From Actinobacteria bacterium HGW-Actinobacteria-7 (GTDB lineage Bacteria; Actinomycetota; Coriobacteriia; Anaerosomatales; PHET01): a stretch of 64,000 nt of DNA. Of the stretch, positions 53,281 through 64,000 are shown one piece after another; position 1 is the stretch's first letter, and every line of letters starts with the position of its first letter. A model generated the notes under the pieces. That model did not search any database. It saw nothing but the letters and a program-made list of their open reading frames with translations, and was not told the DNA's origin. The translations under genes and the position numbers were made by a program. The stretch covers positions 1 through 64,000 of the forward strand of contig PHET01000019.1 in the NCBI GenBank assembly GCA_002841275.1, in the 5' to 3' direction.

Positions 53281-55146
53281 CTAGCGGGCGCCACCTTGGG
53301 CGAGAACCGCCACGATCTCCTCGGCCACCTGCAGCGGGATGCCCGGAACCTCCGCAATCTGCTCGGCGGTCATCTCGCGAAGCCGTTTGACGCTGCCGAA
53401 CGCCTTGAGGAGCGCCTTCTTGCGCTTGGGGCCGAGCCCCGTGACGTCGTCGAGCACGCTCGCGGTCATCGCCTTGCCACGAAGGTTGCGGTGGTACTCG
53501 ATGGCGAAGCGGTGCGCCTCGTCACGTACGCGTTTGACCAGGTACAGCGACGGCGAACCGGAGGGCAGAACGACCGGGTCATCTGACCACGTGACGAACA
53601 GTTCCTCCTCGCGCTTCGCGAGTCCGGCGATTGGAATGTCGCCGAGACCCAGCTCCTCGAGCACCGCGGCGGCTGCGTTGAGCTGTGGCTTGCCCCCGTC
53701 GACGATCACGAGTCCGGGGCGGGAGCCGAAGCGGCCATCCGCCATGCGCGCGGCAGCGAAACGTCGGCGCAGGACCTCGCTCATCATGGCCACGTCGTTG
53801 GCCTCGCCCGAATCGAGCCGGACCTTGAAGCGCCGGTAGGACTTCGAATCGGATCGCCCGTTGGCGAACACGACCATCGAGGCAACCGAATGGGTCCCGT
53901 GCAGCGTAGAGATGTCGTAGCACTCGATGCGCAGTGGCGGCGCGGGAAGCGAGAGGGCGCTTTCCAACTGCAGGAGTGCAGAGTTGAGCCGCCCCTCGTC
54001 GTAGCGCGTTCGGACCTTGAAGCGCATGAGCGTGTGCTGAGCGTTGCGCTGCCCCAACTCGAGCAGGTCGTGCTTCTCGCCACGCTGCGGCACGGTGAGC
54101 GAGACCTTCGTGCCGCGCGCCTCAGTGAGCCATGCCGAGACTACCTCGGGCCACTGGGGCAGCTCGGGTAGCACCAGCTCCTTGGGGATGTCGGTCACGT
54201 CACCGTAGTAGCGCAGGAGGAATCCCTCGACTAGCTCGCACATCGGCACGTCGAGCCCCTTGTCGAGCACGAACTCGTTGCCGTAGAGCACGCGTCCCTC
54301 TCGGACCACGAAGACGTGTACGCCGGCAACTGTCTCTTCGCGGTAGAAGCCCACCACATCCATGTTCAATGGCCGAGAAGACACGATGGTCTGCCGCTCG
54401 CGAATCGACTGCACCGCCTCGAGGCGGTTGCGGTGTCGCGCCGCGGACTCGAAGTCGAGATCGGCGGCGGCTGCGCGCATCTGACGCCCGAGTTCGCCCT
54501 CGAGGTCATCATGTTTGCCGGTCAGGAAGCGGGCAACCTTCGCCACGTTGAGCGCATAGTCATCGCGGCTGATCGCACCGACGCACGGGCCCGGGCCGAT
54601 ACCTACGTGGAAGTCGAAGCAGGGACGTCCCGCCGGCGCGCCGTCCTTGGCGGTCACACGCTTCCACTCGGCGCACGTCGCCCGGCAGATCGGCACGATT
54701 CGGCGGACCGTATCGATGGTCTCGCGCGCGGCCCGGGAGTCGGTGAAGGGCCCGAAGTACCGCGTGCCTGCCTTGTGCTTCTCTCGGGTGTACTTGATGG
54801 CGGGATACGGGTCGTCGAGCGTGAGCGCGATGAACGGGTAGCTCTTGTCGTCCCGGTAATCCACGTTGTACGGCGGATTGAACTGCCGGATGAGGTTCTT
54901 CTCGAGGATGAGCGACTCCACCTCGTTGGTTGTTACCACGTAGTCGAACGCCGCGACCTGCTCCATCATCAGCGGGATCTTCTCGCGCTCGTCCTGGCCG
55001 CTCGTGTACTGGCGCATACGCTTCTTGAGCGACTTCGCCTTCCCCACGTACAGCACATCGCCCTCGGCATTCTTCCACAGGTAGACACCGGGAGAGTCCG
55101 GGACGCTTCCTACCTGCTCGGCGATGGAGGGGTACGGCGCAGACAC
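53281..55146 (-). CDS. uvrC: excinuclease ABC subunit UvrC
   Basis: This 621-residue nuclease has an N-terminal GIY-YIG domain (about 12-95, with VYLWKNAEGDVLYVGKAKSL), a UVR-type UvrB-binding segment near 205-240, the RNase-H-like endonuclease domain (about 390-545, IECYDISTLHGTHSV and GLVIVDGGKPQLNAA), and two C-terminal helix-hairpin-helix repeats. It makes the dual incisions of nucleotide excision repair. The GTG start is 8 bp after uvrA, so both are expressed together. Confidence 0.97.
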   Translation of the reverse strand: MSAPYPSIAEQVGSVPDSPGVYLWKNAEGDVLYVGKAKSLKKRMRQYTSGQDEREKIPLMMEQVAAFDYVVTTNEVESLILEKNLIRQFNPPYNVDYRDDKSYPFIALTLDDPYPAIKYTREKHKAGTRYFGPFTDSRAARETIDTVRRIVPICRATCAEWKRVTAKDGAPAGRPCFDFHVGIGPGPCVGAISRDDYALNVAKVARFLTGKHDDLEGELGRQMRAAAADLDFESAARHRNRLEAVQSIRERQTIVSSRPLNMDVVGFYREETVAGVHVFVVREGRVLYGNEFVLDKGLDVPMCELVEGFLLRYYGDVTDIPKELVLPELPQWPEVVSAWLTEARGTKVSLTVPQRGEKHDLLELGQRNAQHTLMRFKVRTRYDEGRLNSALLQLESALSLPAPPLRIECYDISTLHGTHSVASMVVFANGRSDSKSYRRFKVRLDSGEANDVAMMSEVLRRRFAAARMADGRFGSRPGLVIVDGGKPQLNAAAAVLEELGLGDIPIAGLAKREEELFVTWSDDPVVLPSGSPSLYLVKRVRDEAHRFAIEYHRNLRGKAMTASVLDDVTGLGPKRKKALLKAFGSVKRLREMTAEQIAEVPGIPLQVAEEIVAVLAQGGAR

Positions 55147-55154
55147 GGTGCCAT

Positions 55155-58085
55155 CTACCCCACTGACTTCTTGGCTCGGCTCGCACGCTTCTTCGGTGTA
55201 GGCGCTGCAGACCGCTCTGCCATCGCGTGACCTTCACCGAGTTCAGGGGTCGCCGTCGCACCGCGCCCTGCGAGCACGGGCGCGAGGAACCTGCCGGTGG
55301 CGCTCCGGTCGCACGCGGCTATCTCCTCGGGTGTGCCTGTGATGATGATCTCGCCGCCGCGGTCGCCACCCTCGGGGCCAAGATCGATGATGCGATCCGC
55401 GCACTTGATGACGTCGAGATTGTGCTCGATCACAAGCACGGTGTTGCCACCATCGACGAGGCGCTGCAAGACGATGAGTAGCTGGCGAACGTCGTCGAAG
55501 TGCAAGCCGGTGGTGGGCTCGTCGAGAATGTAGAACGTGCGGCCGGTCGAGCGCTTCTGCAGCTCGCTCGCGAGTTTGACACGCTGCGCTTCGCCGCCTG
55601 ACAGCGTCGTGGCCGGCTGACCCATCCGAATGTAGCCGAGGCCGACATCGTAGAGTGTCTGAAGCTTGCGGCGTATCGGCGGGATGTTCTCGAAGAAGTG
55701 CAATGCCTCTTCCACCGACATGTCGAGAATGTCCGAGACGGTCTTGCCTCGATAGGTGACCTGAAGGGTCTCTCGGTTGTAGCGGGCGCCCTTGCACACC
55801 TCGCACGGCACATAGACGTCGGGCAGGAAGTGCATCTCGATCTTGATCTGCCCGTCGCCCTTGCACGCCTCGCAGCGCCCGCCGGCGACGTTGAAGCTGA
55901 AGCGACCCGGCGCGTACCCGCGCATCTTCGCCTCCGGCGTCGACGCGAACAGCGCGCGCACGTCGTCCCATATTCCGGTGTACGTGGCAGGGTTCGAGCG
56001 CGGTGTGCGCCCGATCGGGCTCTGGTCGATATCGATGATCTTGTCGATGTTCTCAAGACCATGGATCGCCCTATGGGCTCCGGTGCGCCTGCGCGTCCGG
56101 TAGAGGTGATTGGTCATGACCGGAGCAAGCGTGTCGGCCACCAGCGAGCTCTTCCCGCTGCCGGAGACGCCGGTTATCACGGTCAGAGCGCCCAGCTGGA
56201 TGGACACGTCGATGTTCTTCAGGTTGTGCTCGGTCGCTCCTTTGAGGGTGATGGATCCTCTCCCCGGATTGCGGCGCTTCTCAGGTAGCGCGATCTCGCG
56301 ACGTCCTGAGAGATAGGCTGCTGTGAGCGAATCGGGACAGGCTAGGATGTCGGCCGGAGCCCCCTGGCACACGATCTCACCACCGTGTTCGCCCGCCCCG
56401 GGGCCCATGTCGACCACGAAGTCTGCCGCCCGGATCGTCTCCTCGTCGTGCTCGACCACGATCACGGTGTTACCCAGATCGCGCAGCCGCTCCATCGTGG
56501 CGATGAGCCGTGCGTTGTCGCGCTGGTGGAGACCGATCGACGGCTCGTCGAGGATGTAGAGCACGCCCATGAGCCCTGCGCCTATCTGAGTGGCGAGCCG
56601 AATACGCTGGGCCTCGCCGCCCGACAACGTGGCGGTAGCACGCTCGAGCGTCAGGTAGTCCAGCCCCACATCGACCAGGAACTTCAGCCGTTCGACGATC
56701 TCCTTGACGATACGCCGAGCTATCGCCTCCTCGCGCTCGGTGAACACGAGCCCTTCGAAGAACGCGAGAGAGTCCTTCGCCGAGAAGACCGTGACATCGT
56801 GGATGTTCGTACCACCAACGGTCACCGCGAGGATCGATGGCTTGAGCCGCGCGCCACCACACGCCTTGCATGGGATGACCGCCATGTACTGTTGCAGCTT
56901 CTCCTTGACGTTCTCGGACTCGGACTCCTCGAAACGCCGCATGGTCGACGCGAGCGCGCCCTCGTAGCGCGAGAACCAGTGGGTCTCTCGGCCATCACGG
57001 GTCAGATAGTCGACGCGGATGCGGGTCTCACCCAGCCCGTTGAGCAGGGCGTCCTTGGCCTTCTTGGGCAGCTCCGACCACGGCACTTCCGTGCTGAACT
57101 TCATGTGCTTCGCGACAGCGGCCACGAGCTGGGGGTAGTAGTTCATGCCTGGACTGAACGGGGCGATTGCGCCCTGAGACAGCGTAAGCCGGGGATCGGG
57201 AACGACCAGTTGCGGATCGGCCTCGAGACGGCTGCCCAACCCGTTGCATTCAGGGCACGCGCCGTACGGGCTGTTGAATGAGAAGTCTCGAGGAGCAAGC
57301 TCGTCCATGGAGATATTGCCGTGAACCGGGCATGCCAGTGCCTGGGAGAACTGCAGCTCGTCTGCGCCCACCACAGCGATGACCACACTGCCGCTGGACA
57401 AGCGCAAGGCCGTCTCTACGCTGTCCGCGAGACGGGTGCGCACACCGTCCTTCATTACCAGCCGGTCGATGACGACGTCGATGTCGTGCTTGTACTTCTT
57501 GTCGAGGACGATCTCCTCGTCAAGCCCGCGCACTTCCTTGTCCACGCGGACGCGCGTGAAGCCTTCACGCTTGAGGTCGTCGAGCAGCTTGCCGTATTCG
57601 CCCTTCCGGCCCTTCACAACCGGCGCGAGCACTTGGAACTTCGTGCCCTCAGCCAGTTCCAGGATGCGGTCGACTATCTGATCGGACGTCTGCCGCTCGA
57701 TCGCGCGACCACAGATGGGGCAGTGCGGAATCCCGATACGCGCGTAGAGCAACCGGAGATAGTCGTAGATCTCGGTGACCGTGCCCACGGTGGAACGCGG
57801 GTTCTTGCTCGTGGTCTTCTGGTCGATGGAGACCGCAGGAGAGAGCCCCTCGATGTGGTCCACGTCAGGCTTATCCATCTGTCCAAGGAACTGGCGCGCA
57901 TACGCCGAGAGCGACTCGACGTAGCGACGTTGTCCCTCCGCGTAGATCGTGTCGAAGGCCAACGAACTCTTGCCGGAGCCGGACAACCCGGTGATCACGA
58001 CGAGCTTGTCTCGGGGAATGTCCAGATCGAAGCCTTTGAGGTTGTGTTCGCGTGCGCCGCGAATCGAGATGCAGTCCAGGGACAC
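55155..58085 (-). CDS. uvrA: excinuclease ABC subunit UvrA
   Basis: This 976-residue protein has two ABC ATPase modules, each with a Walker A ([19 protein letters not shown] near the N-terminus and [15 protein letters not shown] in the middle) and LSGGEAQRI signatures, plus zinc-binding Cys pairs (CPVHG...[14 protein letters not shown]...[10 protein letters not shown]). It finds DNA distortions and loads UvrB. I took the GTG at 58085 ([10 protein letters not shown]), which has AGGAG upstream, rather than an upstream ATG that adds 20 residues. It is divergent from amtB. A TATACT -10 lies about 43 bp upstream. Confidence 0.96.
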   Translation of the reverse strand: MSLDCISIRGAREHNLKGFDLDIPRDKLVVITGLSGSGKSSLAFDTIYAEGQRRYVESLSAYARQFLGQMDKPDVDHIEGLSPAVSIDQKTTSKNPRSTVGTVTEIYDYLRLLYARIGIPHCPICGRAIERQTSDQIVDRILELAEGTKFQVLAPVVKGRKGEYGKLLDDLKREGFTRVRVDKEVRGLDEEIVLDKKYKHDIDVVIDRLVMKDGVRTRLADSVETALRLSSGSVVIAVVGADELQFSQALACPVHGNISMDELAPRDFSFNSPYGACPECNGLGSRLEADPQLVVPDPRLTLSQGAIAPFSPGMNYYPQLVAAVAKHMKFSTEVPWSELPKKAKDALLNGLGETRIRVDYLTRDGRETHWFSRYEGALASTMRRFEESESENVKEKLQQYMAVIPCKACGGARLKPSILAVTVGGTNIHDVTVFSAKDSLAFFEGLVFTEREEAIARRIVKEIVERLKFLVDVGLDYLTLERATATLSGGEAQRIRLATQIGAGLMGVLYILDEPSIGLHQRDNARLIATMERLRDLGNTVIVVEHDEETIRAADFVVDMGPGAGEHGGEIVCQGAPADILACPDSLTAAYLSGRREIALPEKRRNPGRGSITLKGATEHNLKNIDVSIQLGALTVITGVSGSGKSSLVADTLAPVMTNHLYRTRRRTGAHRAIHGLENIDKIIDIDQSPIGRTPRSNPATYTGIWDDVRALFASTPEAKMRGYAPGRFSFNVAGGRCEACKGDGQIKIEMHFLPDVYVPCEVCKGARYNRETLQVTYRGKTVSDILDMSVEEALHFFENIPPIRRKLQTLYDVGLGYIRMGQPATTLSGGEAQRVKLASELQKRSTGRTFYILDEPTTGLHFDDVRQLLIVLQRLVDGGNTVLVIEHNLDVIKCADRIIDLGPEGGDRGGEIIITGTPEEIAACDRSATGRFLAPVLAGRGATATPELGEGHAMAERSAAPTPKKRASRAKKSVG

Positions 58086-58127
58086 GGATCGACTCCTGCC
58101 GAAAGTTTCGTCTACGGGCGACTTTTG

Positions 58128-58133
58128 AGTATA
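58128..58133 (-). promoter_or_regulatory. candidate -10 of uvrA
   Basis: On the minus strand TATACT stands about 43 bp before the uvrA GTG, at a suitable distance for a start site near 58121. No good -35 is visible 16-18 bp further upstream. An 11-bp palindrome CGAAAGTTTCG (58100-58110) lies between it and the gene but does not match a LexA box. Confidence 0.35.
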
Positions 58134-58190
58134 CGCCCCACTCATCCCCCGCGGGAACTGCGGGAAGGTTCATCACTCGGATACAGCCTC

Positions 58191-58243
58191 GAAACAACCG
58201 CGAAACATCTGCCCGTGAAACTTCATACGAACACGATGGAAAC
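58191..58243 (+). promoter_or_regulatory. GAAAC repeat array upstream of amtB (GlnR-like box)
   Basis: Four GAAAC pentamers lie at 58191, 58202, 58217 and 58239, with the first two 11 bp apart (GAAAC-N6-GAAAC) and the last two 22 bp apart, so spaced by one or two helical turns. This is the form of GlnR boxes (GTNAC-N6-GAAAC) bound by the actinobacterial nitrogen regulator GlnR. The array ends 61 bp before the amtB ATG, suitable for activation. No glnR gene is in the window. The same pair recurs before the second amtB. Confidence 0.6.
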
Positions 58244-58303
58244 ATCAAAAGACGCTCTGGGGATGCAGGGTTGTCGTGACACCGGGAACCAAGGGAGGCA
58301 CAG

Positions 58304-59906
<1,603 letters not shown>

Positions 59907-59930
59907 ATCCCTACACATCGCTGCACTCTC

Positions 59931-59966
59931 GACCCCCTCCGGTGTCCCCCGGAGGGGGTCTTTCTT
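59931..59966 (+). terminator. terminator of the first amtB-glnB pair
   Basis: A 12-bp stem (GACCCCCTCCGG and CCGGAGGGGGTC) with a six-base loop is followed by TTTCTT. This is a good intrinsic terminator 25 bp after the glnB stop, separating the two amtB-glnB units. Confidence 0.9.
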
Positions 59967-59984
59967 CGCCCAACGCCGCTACTT

Positions 59985-60016
59985 GAAACACATTCGAAAC
60001 CTGCCGTTCTTATGCT
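59985..60016 (+). promoter_or_regulatory. second amtB promoter with GAAAC-N6-GAAAC box
   Basis: GAAAC at 59985-59989 and again at 59996-60000 are spaced by 11 bp, the same pair found upstream of the first amtB. A -10 TATGCT lies at 60011-60016, so the pair would be centred near -25 to -35 relative to the start, where a GlnR-type activator could overlap the weak -35 region. The ATG of amtB is 53 bp further on. Confidence 0.55.
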
Positions 60017-60068
60017 TGCCACATTCGCGTCCGCTGTTGCGGGCGGTCACAAGCTCAAGGAGGGTCCG

Positions 60069-61657
<1,589 letters not shown>

Positions 61658-61665
61658 GTCACCCC

Positions 61666-63918
61666 GTGGAAGCCTACCTGCAGCAGCGCGAAGAACTCGT
61701 CCGAGAAGCCCTGCCGGGGCTCGGTTCGGCGCGGCAGCTCGCCGTACTGACGGACGACGCCCTTGCCGGATTGGTGGCTCGTTCTCCGCACCAGCCCAGA
61801 CGCCGTTTCGCGCTGGTCGCTCTGGGCGGCTACGGCGCGGGCGCGCTCCTCCCTGCCAGCGACATCGACCTGCTTATCGTCACGGACGAACCGGCGTCGC
61901 GACTCAAGCCTTTCGTCGAGTCCGTCCTCTACCCGCTATGGGACTCAGGCCTGAAGGTCGGGCACCAGGTGCGCTCCGAACGCGAGCAGCTCCGCGCGTG
62001 CAAAGACGACCTCCAGACATTGACGGCGACGCTCACGGGGCGGGCGATCGCCGGCGACCTGGCGTTCGGCGACGCAGTGGTGGCCGCCTGTGCGCGTGCA
62101 GCCTCGAAGCGTGCGAAGACAGTCCTGCCCCAGCTGGCCCGCCGGGACCGGCCCGGTTCACCGTTCCTGCTCGAGTCCGATCTCAAGGACGGCGCAGGTG
62201 GCCGTCGGGACTTCGACGAACTGGTATGGAGTGCCGCGGTAGTCTCGGGCGTGCGCGCTTCAGACCCCGAGCCGCTCGTCGCGGTACAGGCGCTCACACC
62301 CGAAGAACTCGAGTCGGTCCGGCTCGGCGCTCAGAAGGTCGCCGCCGTGCGCTGGTGTCTGCAACGCTCCGGCCGCCACGACTCGCAGCTCGCTAACGAC
62401 CTCGCCGTCGAGACCGGTGCCGACGACGAGCTGCACCGCGCATTGGCCGATACCGCTCGCGCGCTCGACTCCGCTCGCACACGTCTGGCCGGAATCGGCG
62501 CCGATACCGTATTGCCGCTCGACGGCGACGCGCTCATCGGGCTGCTCGACCACGGGGACGTAGCCCTCCCCCGCCTCGAGGACGCCGCCTGCCTCGGTGA
62601 ACTCGACCCGTACATCGAAGGCTTCTCTGCGCTCATGTACCTGAGGCGACCTGGTTTGACGCACCGGTACACGGTCGGGGCGCACAGCCTGCGCGCCGCC
62701 GTCTCCATTGCCGACATCTGCCGAGAAGCCCGTGGCGCGCTCGCGCGTTCGTGCGAGCAGCTCACAGACCGGCCTGCGCTCGCCATCGCCGCGCTCGCCC
62801 ATGATGTGGGCAAGCTCACGGGAGGGCCCGACCACCCGCGCCTGGGCGCTGAACCGGCCCACGACGCCGCGACGAAGTTCGGTCTGCGCCCATCGCGTGC
62901 CCAAGACGTTGCCGACCTGGTGCGCTTGCACCTCACGTTGGTCGAGACGGCGACCCGGCATGACATAGACGACGAGGATGCTGTTCTGCGCGCGGCCTGT
63001 CGTATCGGTCGCCGCGAACTCGTCGCTCCCCTTCATGTACTCACTGTCGCGGACTCGTTGGCCACCGGACCCGAGGCGTGGGGACCGTGGCAGGATACGC
63101 TTGTCGGAGCACTCGTGGCACGGCTCGACGCTGCCTTGTCGCCTGAGGTGGACGGCGCCGGAATGGCGACCCATGGGGAGGCTGTGCGCGATGAGGCAAT
63201 CGCGCTGTGCAGCGACGACGCTGAGGTGCTGAGCTTCCTCCGGGCCGCATCACTACGGTACTTCGCCTCGCACTCAGCCCAGGAAGCCGTAGAGCACGCC
63301 CGGCTGGTCTCGGCGTTCGACCCGCGCGTCCAGCCGCTCGGCTTTCGCGCGGGCGTTCATCCGACCACGTCGGCCGGCGCGTGGTCCGTCGCCGTCGCGG
63401 CGGCGGATCGGCCCGAACTGTTCTCCCGCATCGCCGGAGCATTGACCTTGGCGGGCCTCGACATACTCGGTGCGGACGCGAGCGGCACGCATCAGGGTGT
63501 GGCTCTTGACGTGTTCACTGTCCGTTCCGCAACGCTCGCAGCCGTGACCTCCGAGGTGTGGGCCCGCTTCGAACGGTACCTGGGCGCCGCACTCGCCGAC
63601 CGGCTCGAACTCGAAGTCCGGCTGGCGGAACGTCGCCGGCACTACCCTGACTCCGTGCACACGGCACCATCCGTTCAGGTGGATCCGTCATCGGGCTACG
63701 GCACCGTTGTCCGGGTCCGAACGGGTGACCGTGTGGGTCTTCTTCATGACCTCGCACACGCGATCTCCGAGGCCGGCTTTGACATCCGGTGGGCCACTGC
63801 GCTCACCTCGAACGGTATCGCCGAGGACTCATTCCTGGTCGTTGGACCGGACGGCAGCGCGCCCACCAACCCGGGAGAGCTTGGCCATATCGCGATGCGA
63901 ATCCGCGACGCACTATAG
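61666..63918 (+). CDS. glnD: PII uridylyltransferase/uridylyl-removing enzyme GlnD
   Basis: This 750-residue enzyme attaches UMP to PII Tyr51 when glutamine is low and removes it when glutamine is high. It has an N-terminal nucleotidyltransferase domain (about 40-150, GGYGAGALLPASDIDL with Asp66 and Asp68), a linker domain, an HD domain with LAHDVGKL near residue 378, and two C-terminal ACT domains (about 565-640 and 680-745) for glutamine sensing. It is somewhat shorter than the E. coli enzyme (about 890). The GTG start lies 8 bp after the second glnB, so one unit holds transporter, PII and modifier. Confidence 0.95.
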   Translation: MEAYLQQREELVREALPGLGSARQLAVLTDDALAGLVARSPHQPRRRFALVALGGYGAGALLPASDIDLLIVTDEPASRLKPFVESVLYPLWDSGLKVGHQVRSEREQLRACKDDLQTLTATLTGRAIAGDLAFGDAVVAACARAASKRAKTVLPQLARRDRPGSPFLLESDLKDGAGGRRDFDELVWSAAVVSGVRASDPEPLVAVQALTPEELESVRLGAQKVAAVRWCLQRSGRHDSQLANDLAVETGADDELHRALADTARALDSARTRLAGIGADTVLPLDGDALIGLLDHGDVALPRLEDAACLGELDPYIEGFSALMYLRRPGLTHRYTVGAHSLRAAVSIADICREARGALARSCEQLTDRPALAIAALAHDVGKLTGGPDHPRLGAEPAHDAATKFGLRPSRAQDVADLVRLHLTLVETATRHDIDDEDAVLRAACRIGRRELVAPLHVLTVADSLATGPEAWGPWQDTLVGALVARLDAALSPEVDGAGMATHGEAVRDEAIALCSDDAEVLSFLRAASLRYFASHSAQEAVEHARLVSAFDPRVQPLGFRAGVHPTTSAGAWSVAVAAADRPELFSRIAGALTLAGLDILGADASGTHQGVALDVFTVRSATLAAVTSEVWARFERYLGAALADRLELEVRLAERRRHYPDSVHTAPSVQVDPSSGYGTVVRVRTGDRVGLLHDLAHAISEAGFDIRWATALTSNGIAEDSFLVVGPDGSAPTNPGELGHIAMRIRDAL

Positions 63919-63971
63919 CCAGCAAGGGGCATACTCACCCCGACAGACAGCTTCGAATGCAGGAGAGTGCC

Positions 63972-64000
63972 ATGACGATCTATACCCGCCGAGGAGACCA
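63972..64000 (+). CDS. cobalamin adenosyltransferase (5' fragment)
   Basis: The window ends nine codons into a frame reading MTIYTRRGD, the N-terminus of PduO/CobO-type ATP:cob(I)alamin adenosyltransferases, which convert reduced B12 to adenosylcobalamin. A ribosome site AGGAG is six bases upstream of the ATG. The rest lies outside the window, so only the identity of the start can be judged. Confidence 0.55.

Noticed and set aside
56385-57281. Plus-strand 298-codon frame
   Set aside because: It is antisense to uvrA, which has full ABC and zinc motifs.
58100-58110. CGAAAGTTTCG palindrome upstream of uvrA as a LexA box
   Set aside because: It does not fit CGAAC-N4-GTTCG spacing and has no second copy here; likely chance.

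Overview
This 64 kb window is high-GC bacterial DNA with no phage, insertion sequence or CRISPR array. Gene content points to a deep-branching anaerobic actinobacterium, most like the Coriobacteriia (OPB41/Anaerosomatales type). The supporting markers are the rapZ-yvcK-whiA block fused to a gap-pgk-tpiA-gpmI-secG glycolysis operon, UbiX/UbiA/UbiD enzymes of the kind used for menaquinone, frequent GTG and TTG starts, and an actinobacterial type of RapZ. The taxonomic call is inference from gene order and protein character. The presence of sigma-54 (rpoN) is unusual for Actinobacteria.

Layout. 1-7.3 kb (minus): quinone prenylation/decarboxylation genes (ubiX, ubiA, ubiD), a membrane phosphodiesterase, a HAD hydrolase, a nitroreductase and a glycosyltransferase. 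7.3-11.3 kb: a partner-switching pair, made of an STAS-anti-sigma kinase fusion and a large GAF/SpoIIE phosphatase. 11.4-12.9 kb: ccdA, a small HMA metallochaperone-like protein and a zinc-ribbon protein. 13-17.2 kb: an NtrC-type regulator, a PAS histidine kinase and rpoN as one operon. 17.3-20.4 kb: an EamA exporter, a CDF transporter, a double-domain CsoR/CstR-family repressor and thioredoxin. 20.5-25.7 kb: a membrane-anchored ferrochelatase-like protein, a PHP phosphoesterase, and an aminotransferase with two radical-SAM-type proteins in overlapping frames. 25.9-32 kb: tRNA-Leu(GAG) and an oppABCDF peptide transporter. 32.2-40.2 kb: secG, glycolysis genes, whiA, yvcK, rapZ. 40.4-50 kb: cyclic-di-GMP enzymes facing a three-gene sensor-kinase operon. 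50-58 kb: a very large membrane protein, uvrC, uvrA. 58.3-63.9 kb: two amtB-glnB pairs and glnD, a complete ammonium sensing module. The right edge cuts the start of a cobalamin adenosyltransferase gene.

The most notable observation is a small regulon readable directly from the DNA. Near-identical ATACCC-N4/5-GGGTAT palindromes lie inside the 17-bp spacer of predicted sigma-70 promoters of three genes: ccdA, the tandem CsoR/CstR-like repressor itself, and trxA. Both halves of the repressor keep two cysteines but lack the copper-ligand histidine, as in persulfide-sensing CstR. This suggests a thiol/persulfide stress circuit controlling thioredoxin and transmembrane thiol transfer. Other points of interest are GAAAC-N6-GAAAC repeats (GlnR-like boxes) before both amtB genes, a sigma-54-like promoter before rpoN itself, a CX5CX2C radical-SAM-like protein overlapping a B12-dependent radical SAM enzyme, and a tRNA-Leu whose acceptor strands do not pair.
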